Below, piece by piece: positions 17,041 through 28,066 of a stretch of DNA of 64,000 nt (its first letter is position 1; each line of letters begins with the position of its first letter). The DNA is from Flavobacterium salmonis (GTDB lineage Bacteria; Bacteroidota; Bacteroidia; Flavobacteriales; Flavobacteriaceae): positions 1 to 64,000 of the forward strand of contig NZ_CAIJDP010000052.1 in NCBI RefSeq assembly GCF_903819435.1. Reading direction: 5' to 3'. Below the pieces are notes generated by a model. That model worked only from the letters and a program-made list of their open reading frames with translations, was not told the DNA's origin and made no database searches. A program made the translations under genes and the position numbers.

Positions 17041-18507
17041 ATGAGTAATACATCACAAAAACTTTCTGTTCTGGAAAAAATAGGCTATGGTTTGGGTGAT
17101 TTTGCAGCGAATTTAATCTTTCAGACTTTGCTGACCTTTTTGGCTTTTTTTTATACCGATGTTTATAAAATTCCTGCCGGAACGGCCAGCGTTATTATTT
17201 TTATTGGAGGTTTTATCGGTGCTTTTTTTAATATTATTATGGGTGTTCTCGCTGATCGTACTGAAACCCGATGGGGAAAATTCAGACCCTGGATATTATG
17301 GACCGCTTTGCCTTTTGGAATTGCCTCTGTTCTTTCTTTTCTAACGCCTAATTTTAGCGAAAACGGCAAGATAGTTTACACATTACTGACTTACTTTTTT
17401 TTGGTTTTAATTTATGCTGCAAATAACTTGCCTTACGTTGCTTTAAGCGGAGTTTTAACAGGTGACATGAAAGAAAGAAACAGCCTTTCTTCCTATCGCT
17501 TTGTAGCCGTAATGATTGCTCAATTTATAATACAATCGCTTTTATTACCATTGGTTTTAATTTTAGGGCATGGTGACAAAGCAATTGGTTTTAAAAATAC
17601 AATGATGCTATTTGCTATTGTAGGAGTAACTTGTCTTCTCATTACTTTTTTTACTACCAAAGAAAGAATAATACCTGCAAAAAATCAGGAATCTTCAGTT
17701 AAACAAGATTTTATTGATTTGTCTAAAAACGGACCTTGGCTGGTTTTGTTACTTGTTACGATTTTGGTATTTATAACATTGTCTTTAAAAGGCGGAATGT
17801 ATGTATTCTACTTTAAATATTATTTAGATCCAGCTGCTCAAACCGCTTTTTTGAATGATATTGGTTTTACTGCATTTATTGGCAGACTAAATAATTCATT
17901 AACAGCAATGGGATTAGTAGATTTTCAGTGGCCAAAAGATGTTCCTACTTCAGCGTTTAGTCTTTTTAATGCAGGAGGAATTCTTTTTATGATTTTTGGA
18001 ATTATGTTTTCAAAATCACTAGCAGATTCCTTTGGAAAAAGAAATATCTATATCACTTTCATTTTTTTATCTGCTGTAAGCTTATTACTTTTTAATTTTT
18101 ATAGTAGAACAGCTATTGCAATGGTTTTTCTTACCCAATTAGCACATGGATTTATTTATGGAGTAACAATTCCTTTATTGTGGGCCATGATTGCCGATGT
18201 AGCTGATTACAGCGAATGGAAAAACAATCGAAGAGCAACTGCTACTGTTTTTTCGGCAATGATTTTTGGTCTAAAAATAGGGATAAGTATAGGTGGAGCA
18301 TTAGGCGCTGCATTTTTATCCAAATATGGTTATGTTGCTGGAGAAGTCAATCAGATACCCGCAGCGGTCGAAGGAATTAAACTTTCTGTAAGTATCTATC
18401 CTGGTTTTATATTTATTATAAGTGCAGTACTGTTGTTCTGCTACCTGATAGATAAAGAAATGGAAATTCAGATTGAAAAAGATTTAAAGGAAAGAAGAGA
18501 AAACTAA
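17041..18507 (+). CDS. GPH-family glycoside:cation symporter (major facilitator superfamily)
   Basis: A 488-aa protein with about 12 membrane segments and the glycoside-pentoside-hexuronide signatures: KIGYGLGDFAAN (14-25), the DRTETRWGKFRPW loop (82-94) and IADVADYSEWKNNRRATA (about 380-397). It should import the di- or oligosaccharides produced by the periplasmic enzymes through the inner membrane. It is divergent from the GH operon and 187 bp upstream of the sensor gene. In this neighbourhood xylobiose or xylo-oligosaccharides are the likely substrates, but substrate choice cannot be read from the sequence. Confidence 0.9.
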   Translation: MSNTSQKLSVLEKIGYGLGDFAANLIFQTLLTFLAFFYTDVYKIPAGTASVIIFIGGFIGAFFNIIMGVLADRTETRWGKFRPWILWTALPFGIASVLSFLTPNFSENGKIVYTLLTYFFLVLIYAANNLPYVALSGVLTGDMKERNSLSSYRFVAVMIAQFIIQSLLLPLVLILGHGDKAIGFKNTMMLFAIVGVTCLLITFFTTKERIIPAKNQESSVKQDFIDLSKNGPWLVLLLVTILVFITLSLKGGMYVFYFKYYLDPAAQTAFLNDIGFTAFIGRLNNSLTAMGLVDFQWPKDVPTSAFSLFNAGGILFMIFGIMFSKSLADSFGKRNIYITFIFLSAVSLLLFNFYSRTAIAMVFLTQLAHGFIYGVTIPLLWAMIADVADYSEWKNNRRATATVFSAMIFGLKIGISIGGALGAAFLSKYGYVAGEVNQIPAAVEGIKLSVSIYPGFIFIISAVLLFCYLIDKEMEIQIEKDLKERREN

Positions 18508-18694
18508 AACATACTATTTCATAAATTAAATAGATAAAAACCTGCTATTCTTCAAAACATTAACTATAATTATTCAAAATTTAAAACCCTTTTCATATTT
18601 AAAAAAAGTAACTAATTTAGTATTAATTTGAAAACAATAATTGGTTTTAAATTAAATAGTATATATTTAATTTAAATTTACAAATCATTTTATA

Positions 18695-21600
18695 ATGTAC
18701 CTAAAAAAATGTTTTAGATTTATTGCCATCTTACTCTTTACCATAAACAACTTATTTTCTCAAAATACATTTGAAAACTATCAGTTTAGATTAATAAGTA
18801 ATGAGACTTCAAAAAGTGGTATTTACACCATAACACAGGATAAATCCGGTAACATGTGGATTGGAACAAATGGTGCCGGTTTATATAAATTTGATGGTGT
18901 TAACTATGTCGCTTATGAGCAAAACTCCAACGTAAATAATTCTATTAACAGCAATTTAATTTATGTAGCTTACGTAGACACACGCAACCGATTGTGGATA
19001 GGGACAGATGAGGGATTATGTCTGTATAATCGAAATTTGAATACTTTTGAAAATATTGATATTCAAAAGAAAATTAGAAAAGAAAACGTAATCTCTGTAA
19101 AAAGTATTATTGAGGACAATAAAGGCAATCTTTTTTTAGGAACTTTTAATGGCGGATTACTGAAATTAAATAGCTCGACAAAGGAAATAACTCCGGTAAA
19201 ACTTGATGCTGCTAATCCGTCAAATTACCTTATCAATAGTTTAGTAAAAGATAAAAAAGGCACTATTTATTTAGGTACTAATCTTGGCTTAAAGGTCGTT
19301 GATCCAATAAAAAATGAGGTTAAAAAGGTAAACATAGGCAAAGAGAATCAAACATTCTCAGGAAATATTGTATCTATGTTTGTGGATAGCAGGCAAAACT
19401 TATGGATCGGTAATGGCTACAAAGGTCTGGTTAAGGTAGATTTAAATTCTAAAGTTAAACACATTGTTTCTTACCCTATCACACAAAAAAGAATTATGTC
19501 GATACTGGCAACAGATGCTAAAACAATTCTTTGTGCAACAGAAAATGACGGACTCATTATTGTAAACGATCAGGGTTTGGTTCAAAAAAAATATGTAAAC
19601 AGCAAGTTCAATATTCGCAGTTTAAGTTCAAATTCTGTTTGGTCTTTATTTCTGGATAAAGAGCGTAGAATTTGGCTTGGTTATTACAATAAGGGCTTAG
19701 GTGTTTTTGACAGAATAAACAGCAAGGTAAATATTATAGAAAGTCTACCTGGGAATTCCCAATCCTTACAAACCAATTGTGTTACCGATATTGCCAAGGA
19801 TAATGACGGACAGTTATGGATTTCTATGGAAGGTGGAGGAGTTGATCTTTACAATCCTAAAACCAAAAATTTTAAGCATATAACCAAATCTGATAATAGC
19901 TTTTATTCCGGCTTAACCAATGATAACATTACAAATGTATTTATTGACAAAAAACAGAACATTTGGTTATCCAGCTGGAATGAGGGGATTTTTCTTTTAA
20001 AGAAAGGAAGCAGGAACTTTATTAATTACAATACAAAAAATACTAATCTGGCCTCGGATAATATTATGAGTATTGCTGAAGATTCAAGAGGTGTCGTTTG
20101 GATAGGAACCTTTGCAAAGGGTTTGCATTATTATTCACCTTCAGATGGGAAATTTCACCATTGCAATTCCAAACCATTTTATAAAAATGGCTTAGTGAAT
20201 TTAGACATCAGAAATGTGATGGTTGATTCTGATGACAATGTTTGGGTTGGTTCAACAACAGGTTTGTACAGAGTTAAAACAAATGATTTTGTTGCCTTTT
20301 CAGTCAGTTCCTTACGAGATAAAATGTCTGAAAAGTTTAGAAATCATAAAAGCACGCATACTATTAATACTTTGTATGAGGCTAAAAACAAAGAAATCTG
20401 GATTGGCACTGATGGTGCCGGATTGTTTAGCTACAATAAAAAAACAGATTCACTGAAATGGCATATAAATTTTCCCGGCCTTCATGAAAAGTCAATCTCG
20501 TCGATTGTAGAATCTAATGATGGCGGTATTTGGGTAAGTGGAAAGAAAGGAATTACCAGACTGAATTTAAAAAACAAGACTACCGTTAATTACTCAACAT
20601 ATGATGGCCTGCTTGGAAATGATTTTAATAACAATTCTGTCCTGAAAGATGAAGATGGATTGCTTTATTTTGGAAGCTACGAAGGCTTGAACTACTTTGA
20701 CCCTACAAGTTTAGTTAAAAGTAAAAAACAGCTTCCGATTTACTTTACCGACCTAAAACTTTTTAATAAATCAGTAGGGCCGCTTGAAAAAAACTCACCC
20801 TTAATAAAAGTAATATCCCAAACAAAAAAAATAATCCTTAAACATGATCAGTCTGTATTTACAATTGATTTTATTGCGGTTAATTATTCTTTTCCTGCCA
20901 GAAATGAATTTGCTTATTATTTAGAAGGTTTTGAGGATTCATGGAATTATGTTGGCAGTAAACGCTCTGCAACTTATACTAACTTAGCCCCAGGCAATTA
21001 TGTTTTCAAGGTTAAAGCGTCCGAAAAAAATGGAGCATGGAGCCAGAAACCATTAGAACTAAAAATTGAAATTTTACCGCCCTGGTGGAAAACATCTTTT
21101 GCTTATCTGTTCTATTCTTTATTGCTTTTTGCAGCAGTTCATTTTACCAATCAATACTATCAAAATCGTTTTAAACAAAAACAACTGATAGAATTTGAAC
21201 AGAAAAAAGCAATTCAGATTGAAAAATTAAATAATAAAAAATTACAATTCTTTACCAATATCTCTCATGAGTTTCGAACTCCCCTTACTTTGATTTTAAA
21301 CCCATTAGGGGATATCATCAGGAATTACAGTTCAGAGCTGCCAGAGAGTGTATTGAGAAAACTACAGACAATTCAAAAAAGTTCCGACAGACTTTCAAGA
21401 CTGATTAATGAGCTGATGGATTTCAACCAGCTGCAGTTCAATAAAATGACCCTGCAATTGCAATTAATCGAGGTGGTAAGTTTTACAAGGGAAATTGTCA
21501 GTTATTTTGAGCAAGAGGCATCCAGCCGTGGAATTCAGCTGGAATTCCAATCCAACAAAACAGCATTAAAAGATTGGATAGACCCTAAAATGTTCGAAAA

Positions 21601-22825
21601 AATTATTTTTAATGTGATTTCAAATGCTTTCAAGGTTACTCCTGATAATGGCAAAATAATGGTGAAAATAGTAGTCAATCAGGAATTGTTTCATTTTCCT
21701 TTGATAGGTCAAACAAACACTTATCCTTCTTTTGAGGTTATAATTCAAGACACAGGTTCAGGACTTGATAAGAAAGATATTAAGCGAATATTTGACCGTT
21801 TCTACCAAGTAAATAACTTAAATAAAGCTTATTATGGAAGTACAGGGATAGGATTAGAAGTGGTTCGTGGATTTGTAGAATTACATAAAGGAATAATCGA
21901 AGTAGAAAGCGAACTGGGAGTTGGCACCACTTTTAAGTTACTATTCCCTATTGGAAAAGAGTTCTTTAATGAAAGTGAAATACTGCTTGAGGAATTTAAA
22001 AAAGAAAAAAAAGTAAGTTTCACGCCAATAGTTGAAGCAGGCATTCAATCACAAGATGATGAGCAAAAACCGGATCGGATTCATACCATTCTCATTGTTG
22101 AAGACAATGTCGAACTGCGGAATTATTTAAAAAACGAACTCAAAAAAGAGTATAAGGTTCTGGTAGCTGAGAATGGCCAGGCTGGTTTGGAATTGGCCCT
22201 GCAGAAATTGCCTGATTTGATCCTAACAGATGTAATTATGCCAGTTATGAGTGGTTTGGAGTTGTGTAAAAACATTAAGGCAGATTTAAAAACAAGCCAT
22301 ATTCCGCTGATGATGCTCTCTGCAAAGGCACTAGTCAAAGAAAGACTGGAAGGTATTGATTCTGGTGCGGATATGTATTTGAGTAAACCCTTTGATATGG
22401 ATATTTTAAGGTCCAGCTTAGTACAATTGATTAACAGCAGGCAAATTATGTTTAATAAATTCTATAACGGAATTACCCCAAAAGCAAAAGAAAAAACAAC
22501 CACTCTGGATAATGAATTTATAAAAAACACCCTGAATTATATTAATGAAAACATTAGTCAGCCTGAGTTAAGTGTTGAAGTTTTGGCTTCGAAGGTGTTT
22601 TTGAGCAGAAGCCAATTGTATCGAAAAATTAAAACGCTGACTGGTGTATCAGTAAATGAATTTATACGTAATGTTCGTTTAGAAAAGGCCAAAGAACTAA
22701 TAGAGCTTGGTAATGACAATATAACCGAAATCAGTTTTAAGGTTGGTTTTAGCTCTCCTTCCTATTTTACAAAATGCTATAAAGAAAAATACGGATATCT
22801 GCCTACACATAACAACAAACAATAA
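18695..22825 (+). CDS. Hybrid two-component system sensor/regulator (HTCS)
   Basis: A 1376-aa one-protein sensor and transcription factor. Signal peptide 1-23; a periplasmic ligand-binding part made of many two-component propeller repeats (WIGT or WVG-type strands from about 50 to 690); a Y_Y_Y domain (about 735-800); a membrane helix near 805-825; a histidine kinase domain with the phospho-acceptor H858 in FTNISHEFRTPL; an ATPase domain (about 965-1090); a receiver domain with D1179 in ILTDVIMPVMSG; and an AraC-type helix-turn-helix at about 1270-1370. Such proteins sense oligosaccharides and switch on the neighbouring Sus-type genes. It lies between the transporter and the SusC/SusD pair and probably controls both, and the divergent GH operon. 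Confidence 0.95.
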   Translation: MYLKKCFRFIAILLFTINNLFSQNTFENYQFRLISNETSKSGIYTITQDKSGNMWIGTNGAGLYKFDGVNYVAYEQNSNVNNSINSNLIYVAYVDTRNRLWIGTDEGLCLYNRNLNTFENIDIQKKIRKENVISVKSIIEDNKGNLFLGTFNGGLLKLNSSTKEITPVKLDAANPSNYLINSLVKDKKGTIYLGTNLGLKVVDPIKNEVKKVNIGKENQTFSGNIVSMFVDSRQNLWIGNGYKGLVKVDLNSKVKHIVSYPITQKRIMSILATDAKTILCATENDGLIIVNDQGLVQKKYVNSKFNIRSLSSNSVWSLFLDKERRIWLGYYNKGLGVFDRINSKVNIIESLPGNSQSLQTNCVTDIAKDNDGQLWISMEGGGVDLYNPKTKNFKHITKSDNSFYSGLTNDNITNVFIDKKQNIWLSSWNEGIFLLKKGSRNFINYNTKNTNLASDNIMSIAEDSRGVVWIGTFAKGLHYYSPSDGKFHHCNSKPFYKNGLVNLDIRNVMVDSDDNVWVGSTTGLYRVKTNDFVAFSVSSLRDKMSEKFRNHKSTHTINTLYEAKNKEIWIGTDGAGLFSYNKKTDSLKWHINFPGLHEKSISSIVESNDGGIWVSGKKGITRLNLKNKTTVNYSTYDGLLGNDFNNNSVLKDEDGLLYFGSYEGLNYFDPTSLVKSKKQLPIYFTDLKLFNKSVGPLEKNSPLIKVISQTKKIILKHDQSVFTIDFIAVNYSFPARNEFAYYLEGFEDSWNYVGSKRSATYTNLAPGNYVFKVKASEKNGAWSQKPLELKIEILPPWWKTSFAYLFYSLLLFAAVHFTNQYYQNRFKQKQLIEFEQKKAIQIEKLNNKKLQFFTNISHEFRTPLTLILNPLGDIIRNYSSELPESVLRKLQTIQKSSDRLSRLINELMDFNQLQFNKMTLQLQLIEVVSFTREIVSYFEQEASSRGIQLEFQSNKTALKDWIDPKMFEKIIFNVISNAFKVTPDNGKIMVKIVVNQELFHFPLIGQTNTYPSFEVIIQDTGSGLDKKDIKRIFDRFYQVNNLNKAYYGSTGIGLEVVRGFVELHKGIIEVESELGVGTTFKLLFPIGKEFFNESEILLEEFKKEKKVSFTPIVEAGIQSQDDEQKPDRIHTILIVEDNVELRNYLKNELKKEYKVLVAENGQAGLELALQKLPDLILTDVIMPVMSGLELCKNIKADLKTSHIPLMMLSAKALVKERLEGIDSGADMYLSKPFDMDILRSSLVQLINSRQIMFNKFYNGITPKAKEKTTTLDNEFIKNTLNYINENISQPELSVEVLASKVFLSRSQLYRKIKTLTGVSVNEFIRNVRLEKAKELIELGNDNITEISFKVGFSSPSYFTKCYKEKYGYLPTHNNKQ

Positions 22826-22845
22826 GCTTTTTTAAAGTATTAATT

Positions 22846-22870
22846 AAGACGGTTTATACCGTCTTTTTTT
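22846..22870 (+). terminator. Intrinsic terminator after the HTCS gene
   Basis: AAGACGGT and ACCGTCTT form an 8-bp stem with a 4-nt loop, followed by TTTTTTG. It lies 21 bp after the stop codon of the sensor gene. Confidence 0.85.
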
Positions 22871-23477
22871 GTGTCAAAATCAAATTTTGTCTGATTTTTT
22901 CCTAAAATTTTAAGTTGAATAAAATTTAATATTGTCATTTTAATTTAAAACGACAACTTAAAATTAAAAGTATTTTTTGCTTTTTCTTCTTACATTTTAT
23001 TTTTAAGAATTATTAAATATGGATAAATAGTCTTTTATTTTTTTGCTATCCAAAAAAATAAAGAATAATTATTGATAATACCCTATTTACATTTCCTTTA
23101 AAACAAGCATAAAACGCTGTATATATTATTTTTACACGTATAATGCTACAAATTTGATAGTTTTTGCATCATTTGTAGTATGTGAAATTTATGTTAAGAC
23201 TCTATTTTTGGATTAACAATATTAAAATTAACTAAAAACATTATTAACAACTTTAAAACAATTTATAAGCATGAAATGAAAACAATTTATTTATTGAGTA
23301 TCTCTTTTTTAAATCAAAAATTAAACAGTAAAATATGATTTGAGAAATCTAAATTAAGAAGAACTTATTATTTAGTGACTTTCGAAATTTAAGAGTATAA
23401 ATAAACTATAGTCAATATTAATAAATAACAACTTTACATCCAGACAATTATTTAACTAAACAAAAAACCAATTAACT
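22871..23477. promoter_or_regulatory. Long leader/control region of the first SusC gene
   Basis: About 600 bp of very AT-rich DNA without a gene. It contains a perfect 12-bp inverted repeat, AATTTTAAGTTG at 22906-22917 with CAACTTAAAATT at 22954-22965, and an 8-bp one, CTACAAAT at 23146-23153 with ATTTGTAG at 23171-23178. Long untranslated leaders are usual for susC genes. These repeats could be regulator sites, but chance is not excluded in DNA of this composition. I could not fix a promoter. Confidence 0.4.
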
Positions 23478-26400
23478 ATGATGTTAAAAATAAAATTTGC
23501 AATAATCGCATTGCTAATAGTTAGCACTCAAAATGTGATGGCACAATCAAAGACCATACAAGGTGTGGTTACGGATCCTTCAGGAGTTCCCTTGCCTGGC
23601 GCCAGTATTAATGTACAAGGCTCAAAAAATAGCGCATCAACAGATTTTGATGGTAAATACTCTTTACAAGGAGTAAATGATACAGACAAAATAACATATT
23701 CATTTGTAGGTCTAACTTCACAAACAATTACCGTTGGTAATCAGAGTGTCATTAATATTAAACTAGCCGAATCCACACAAACCTTAAATGAAGTTGTAAT
23801 AGCTTACGGTACACAAAAAAGAACTAAAGTAACCGGAGCAATTTCAACAGTAAGTTCAAAAGATATAGTAGCAGTGCCTATTACCAACGCTGAGTCTGCC
23901 TTACAAGGTAGAGCAGCGGGTGTTACAGTTATCAATGGTGCACCTGGTTCGAGCCCAACAGTTCAAATTCGTGGTATAGCTACAATGAATAATGATACTC
24001 CATTATATGTAGTTGATGGAGTTTTGGTGGGTAATTTATCAGGATTAAATCCAAGTGATATTGAATCCATGTCTGTTCTAAAAGATGCTTCCACAACTGC
24101 TTTATATGGTTCAAAAGCTTTTAATGGAGTAATTATGGTAACTACCAAAAAAGGAAAAAAAGGTCCTGGTCAGCTGAATTTTAGTTCTTATGTAGGTTTT
24201 CAAACGGTTACTAAGCGATATGATGTTCTAAATACGCAACAATATCTTAAGTATGCTAAAGATGCTTTTAACCAGGATTTAACGGCAAGAGCTGCTCAAT
24301 TTGGTAATGTAAATACAAATTGGCAGGACGAAATTTTTCAGACTGGTTTGATGCAGGATTACAATTTGAGTTTCTCAAATGGTACGGAAAATTCAACAAG
24401 CCGTTATTCTGCAGGATATTTAAAGCAAGAAGGATCTATTATTGGAACGGGTTTCGAACGTTATTCTTTCAGGTCAAATAACACCCAAAACATTGGTAAA
24501 TTGACTATCGGAAGCAGTATTGGAATATCCTTTAACAAAACAAATCCAGAGCGTGCTTCAGGAGGTAGAACATTATTAGAACACGCAATCAAAATGGCTC
24601 CCTATATCCCTGTTCACAATGCTAATAACTTAGGCGGATACGAAGGTGTAATTAAAGATATCGACGGCACAAATGATGCAGAAAACCCTGTACGTGTTGC
24701 AAATAATGGATATCAGGAGATCAATGGAACTTCTTTAATAGGAAATATATTTGCAGAATTGGAACTTTACAAAGGCTTGAAGTTTAGATCACAAGTTTCT
24801 TTAGATTATTATCAAAATAGAGACCATACATTTGTACCAGGTTTCTTTGAAGGTACAAACTTTCAAAATTATTCTTCAACTGCAGAAATTAACTCTCAAG
24901 GCCAAACCATTGTTTTTGATAATAGTTTAACATATAAAACTACTATTGCAGAGAAACATAATATTGAAGTTTTAGGTGTTATAACTAAAATTGAGAATAA
25001 AAGCCGTAATGTTACTGGTGGTAGCCGCAATTATATTTCCAATGACATTGATCAGTTAAGTATTACCGATCCAACTTTAACTTCGGCTAATTATGAGACA
25101 AATAATTTAGGCTATGTTGCCCGTATTAACTATGATTATAACGAAAAGTATTTATTTGCTGTTTCCGGACGTCGAGATGGTTCATCACGTTTTGGAGCTA
25201 ATAAACGTTTTGGTAATTTCTATTCTGTTGCTTTAGGTTGGAATATAGCAAAAGAAAGTTTTATGGCAGGTTCTGTTTTCAGTACACTGAAGCTTAGAGG
25301 AACTATTGGTACAACGGGTAATGATAAAATTGAGGATTACAGATATGCTTCCGCATTAAATACAAATTATACATATCCATTTAATGGTCAGGCAGGTTTA
25401 GGTACTACTTCTGGAAGTGCTCCTAATCCAGATTTAAAATGGGAGTCCAAAAATGACAGAAATATAGGTTTAGATTTTGGATTATTTGATGAAAAATTTA
25501 CGGGATCTATCGAATATTTTAACAATAAAAGTAGTGATATCCTTTTTGCTGTACCACTTGCTACTTCTACTGGTGCTCCGGGAGGAACTCAAATACAAAA
25601 TATTGCCGATGTAAAAGTAACCGGTTTTGAAGTCTCATTAGGTTACAATGACAGACAAGGTGATTTTACCTGGTCTGCAGTAGCTAATCTGGGGACTAGT
25701 AAAAATGAAGTAACGGCTTTAGCTCCAGGTGTTACAAGTGTTTTAGGCGGACCTGTACCTCGTGCTGGTTTAGAGAATTTTTCAAGATTAGAAGTTGGTA
25801 AACCATTATTTTATTTTTATGGTTATGAAACCAACGGAATTTATCAAAACCAGGCAGAAGTTGCTGCTGCTCTTGGTAGCACTCAGACTGCTGTTCAACC
25901 AGGTGATATTCGATTTGTTGATCGTAATGGTGATCAGGTAATTAACTCAAGCGATAAAACAGATATTGGAAATCCATATCCAGATTTCACATACGGTTTG
26001 AATCTTACTGCTGGTTATAAAAATTTTGATTTCAACTGTTTTATATCAGGAGTTCAGGGTAATGATATTTTTAATGCAAATAAATTTGACTTAGAGAGTA
26101 TGGATCGTCTGTTTGGAGCAAGTACTGATGTTATGGGGCGATCAATAATTACAGGCGGTATTCCTAATAGTAGTGGAGGTCCTGGAGCTCTTACAGGTGG
26201 TGTTGTTTCAAATCCATCAGCAACACTTCCAAAAGCTGTTGGTGTAAGTCAAAATGCAGGGTCTTCAAGTACGAGATACATTGAAGATGGTTCCTATACA
26301 CGATTAAAAAACGTGACTATAGGATATACATTCTCCGGAGATGCATTTAGTAAGTATTTTTCAAAAGTACGATTTTATCTAAGTGGACAAAATTTAGTTA

Positions 26401-26531
26401 CTATTACGAATTATTCTGGTTTAGATCCTGAAATAACACGTACAGATGGTAATGCAAATTCTGCTGGAATAGATTTAGGAAGATATCCACAACCTAAATC
26501 AGTAATTTTTGGTTTTGATGTTTCATTTTAA
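23478..26531 (+). CDS. SusC-like TonB-dependent outer-membrane receptor
   Basis: A 1017-aa protein with signal peptide (1-22), a CarboxypepD_reg-like domain (IQGVVTDPSGVPLPGASINV, residues 28-47), then the TonB plug (about 110-220, VQIRGIATMNNDTPLYVVDGV) and a 22-strand beta-barrel ending in an aromatic residue (VIFGFDVSF). It imports oligosaccharides across the outer membrane together with the SusD lipoprotein encoded 10 bp downstream. Its position after the HTCS gene supports induction by the same sugar, probably xylan fragments. Confidence 0.95.
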   Translation: MMLKIKFAIIALLIVSTQNVMAQSKTIQGVVTDPSGVPLPGASINVQGSKNSASTDFDGKYSLQGVNDTDKITYSFVGLTSQTITVGNQSVINIKLAESTQTLNEVVIAYGTQKRTKVTGAISTVSSKDIVAVPITNAESALQGRAAGVTVINGAPGSSPTVQIRGIATMNNDTPLYVVDGVLVGNLSGLNPSDIESMSVLKDASTTALYGSKAFNGVIMVTTKKGKKGPGQLNFSSYVGFQTVTKRYDVLNTQQYLKYAKDAFNQDLTARAAQFGNVNTNWQDEIFQTGLMQDYNLSFSNGTENSTSRYSAGYLKQEGSIIGTGFERYSFRSNNTQNIGKLTIGSSIGISFNKTNPERASGGRTLLEHAIKMAPYIPVHNANNLGGYEGVIKDIDGTNDAENPVRVANNGYQEINGTSLIGNIFAELELYKGLKFRSQVSLDYYQNRDHTFVPGFFEGTNFQNYSSTAEINSQGQTIVFDNSLTYKTTIAEKHNIEVLGVITKIENKSRNVTGGSRNYISNDIDQLSITDPTLTSANYETNNLGYVARINYDYNEKYLFAVSGRRDGSSRFGANKRFGNFYSVALGWNIAKESFMAGSVFSTLKLRGTIGTTGNDKIEDYRYASALNTNYTYPFNGQAGLGTTSGSAPNPDLKWESKNDRNIGLDFGLFDEKFTGSIEYFNNKSSDILFAVPLATSTGAPGGTQIQNIADVKVTGFEVSLGYNDRQGDFTWSAVANLGTSKNEVTALAPGVTSVLGGPVPRAGLENFSRLEVGKPLFYFYGYETNGIYQNQAEVAAALGSTQTAVQPGDIRFVDRNGDQVINSSDKTDIGNPYPDFTYGLNLTAGYKNFDFNCFISGVQGNDIFNANKFDLESMDRLFGASTDVMGRSIITGGIPNSSGGPGALTGGVVSNPSATLPKAVGVSQNAGSSSTRYIEDGSYTRLKNVTIGYTFSGDAFSKYFSKVRFYLSGQNLVTITNYSGLDPEITRTDGNANSAGIDLGRYPQPKSVIFGFDVSF

Positions 26532-26541
26532 TATTAAAATA

Positions 26542-28029
26542 ATGAGAAAAATAAAATATACAGTTGTAGTATTGTCTGCAATTTTTACAATAAATTCATG
26601 TGACACTAAGGATTTAGAATTATCTAATCCAAATGCCTTACTACCTGAAACTTTCTTTAAAACAGAAGGCCAGATACAGTCATCTGTAAATGCAGCCTAT
26701 GCCAATTTGCAAACCAGAGGACTTTACGCAAGACATATTTTCTTTGCTTTAGATCTAATGTCTGGAGAAAACCAAGGAAATGGTGGGTTAGAAGGTAATA
26801 AAAAACCTTTTGGGAATTTTAGTTTTGATGCAAGTAGTGATATTATTCAGTACTATTGGGATACCTGTTTTTTAGGAATATCGAAAGCCAATTTTGTGTT
26901 GGATAATGAAGAAAAGATTAATGCTTTACAAACTTCAATTATATCTGAAGAAAAAAAGAAAAAATTTTTAGCGGAAGCTCATTTTTTGAGAGCCTATTAT
27001 TATTTTCTACTACTGCCACGTTTTGGTGATTTACCAATTTATACAGAACAGACTATTGTTGGTAAGGCCAGAAGTCCCAAAGCTGAAGTTTATAAATTGA
27101 TAGAAGAGGATTTTGACTTTGCTTCAAAAAACTTATTAAGTAAAGACGTTGAACAAAAAGGAAGAGCTACTAAAGAGGCTGCCTTTGCTTATTTAGGAAA
27201 AGTACTTCTGTATCAAAAGAAATATGATGAAGCTTTAGCTGCTTTTAATAATGTTGCAGGATTTACATTAGAACCTAAAGGTCAATTTTATAATAATTTT
27301 ATGGATGAAACAGAGCATGGTCCGGAATCCATTTTTGAGATTGAATATGATGAAACTTTAGGAGTAGGTGATAAATGGGGTAGTGACACTTCAGGTGAAG
27401 GGAAAGCTGAATCGACACTTAGAGGCCAGGAATATGGTAACTTAGATTGGTATAATGTCTGTCCAACGGATGATCTGTTAGATGAATATGAAGCTGGTGA
27501 TCTTCGTTTCGGGGATACTTTTTATGTTCCAGGATCAAAATATAATAAAGGGGCAAATACTATGACGGCTGCAAATTTTGGTAATGGTACTAGAAGAGCA
27601 GGCTGGAAAAAATACCAAAATTACTATAAGAGAGTATCCGAATTACAACAATCGAGCATTAACTTTAAAGTTATGCGTTATTCAGATGTATTACTTATGA
27701 AAGCGGAATGTGAAAATCAAAGAACAGGAGGTTCACAAACAGCTGCTATAGCTTATATAAAAGAAGTTAGGGACAGAGCTGGTTTAATAACTAATATTCC
27801 AGCAACAAAGGATGATGTTTTTAAAGCCATTATTCACGAACGTAAGGTAGAATTAGCTGGAGAGCAAGTTCGTTTTGATGATCTTATAAGATGGGGTCTG
27901 GCAGGTACTGATCCGCTACTAAAAAGTAAAGGTTTTCAGGTTGGTAAAAGTGAATTATGGCCAATACCAAACAGAGAAACATCTTCTAATCCGAATATAA
28001 AACCAAGTGATAATAATCCTGGTTACTAA
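26542..28029 (+). CDS. SusD/RagB-like outer-membrane glycan-binding lipoprotein
   Basis: From the ATG at 26542 the leader MRKIKYTVVVLSAIFTINSC gives a proper lipoprotein signal with Cys20; the longer open frame from 26509 overlaps susC and would spoil it, so I chose 26542. The 495-aa protein has TPR-like helices and the usual C-terminal SusD signatures (KVMRYSDVLLMKAEC, IIHERKVELAGEQVRFDDLIRWG, LWPIPNRE). It forms the lid of the SusC transporter encoded just upstream. A terminator follows. Confidence 0.93.
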   Translation: MRKIKYTVVVLSAIFTINSCDTKDLELSNPNALLPETFFKTEGQIQSSVNAAYANLQTRGLYARHIFFALDLMSGENQGNGGLEGNKKPFGNFSFDASSDIIQYYWDTCFLGISKANFVLDNEEKINALQTSIISEEKKKKFLAEAHFLRAYYYFLLLPRFGDLPIYTEQTIVGKARSPKAEVYKLIEEDFDFASKNLLSKDVEQKGRATKEAAFAYLGKVLLYQKKYDEALAAFNNVAGFTLEPKGQFYNNFMDETEHGPESIFEIEYDETLGVGDKWGSDTSGEGKAESTLRGQEYGNLDWYNVCPTDDLLDEYEAGDLRFGDTFYVPGSKYNKGANTMTAANFGNGTRRAGWKKYQNYYKRVSELQQSSINFKVMRYSDVLLMKAECENQRTGGSQTAAIAYIKEVRDRAGLITNIPATKDDVFKAIIHERKVELAGEQVRFDDLIRWGLAGTDPLLKSKGFQVGKSELWPIPNRETSSNPNIKPSDNNPGY

Positions 28030-28066
28030 AAATTAAGTTAGTTTAGGTTGAGTTAGTATTTGAAAG

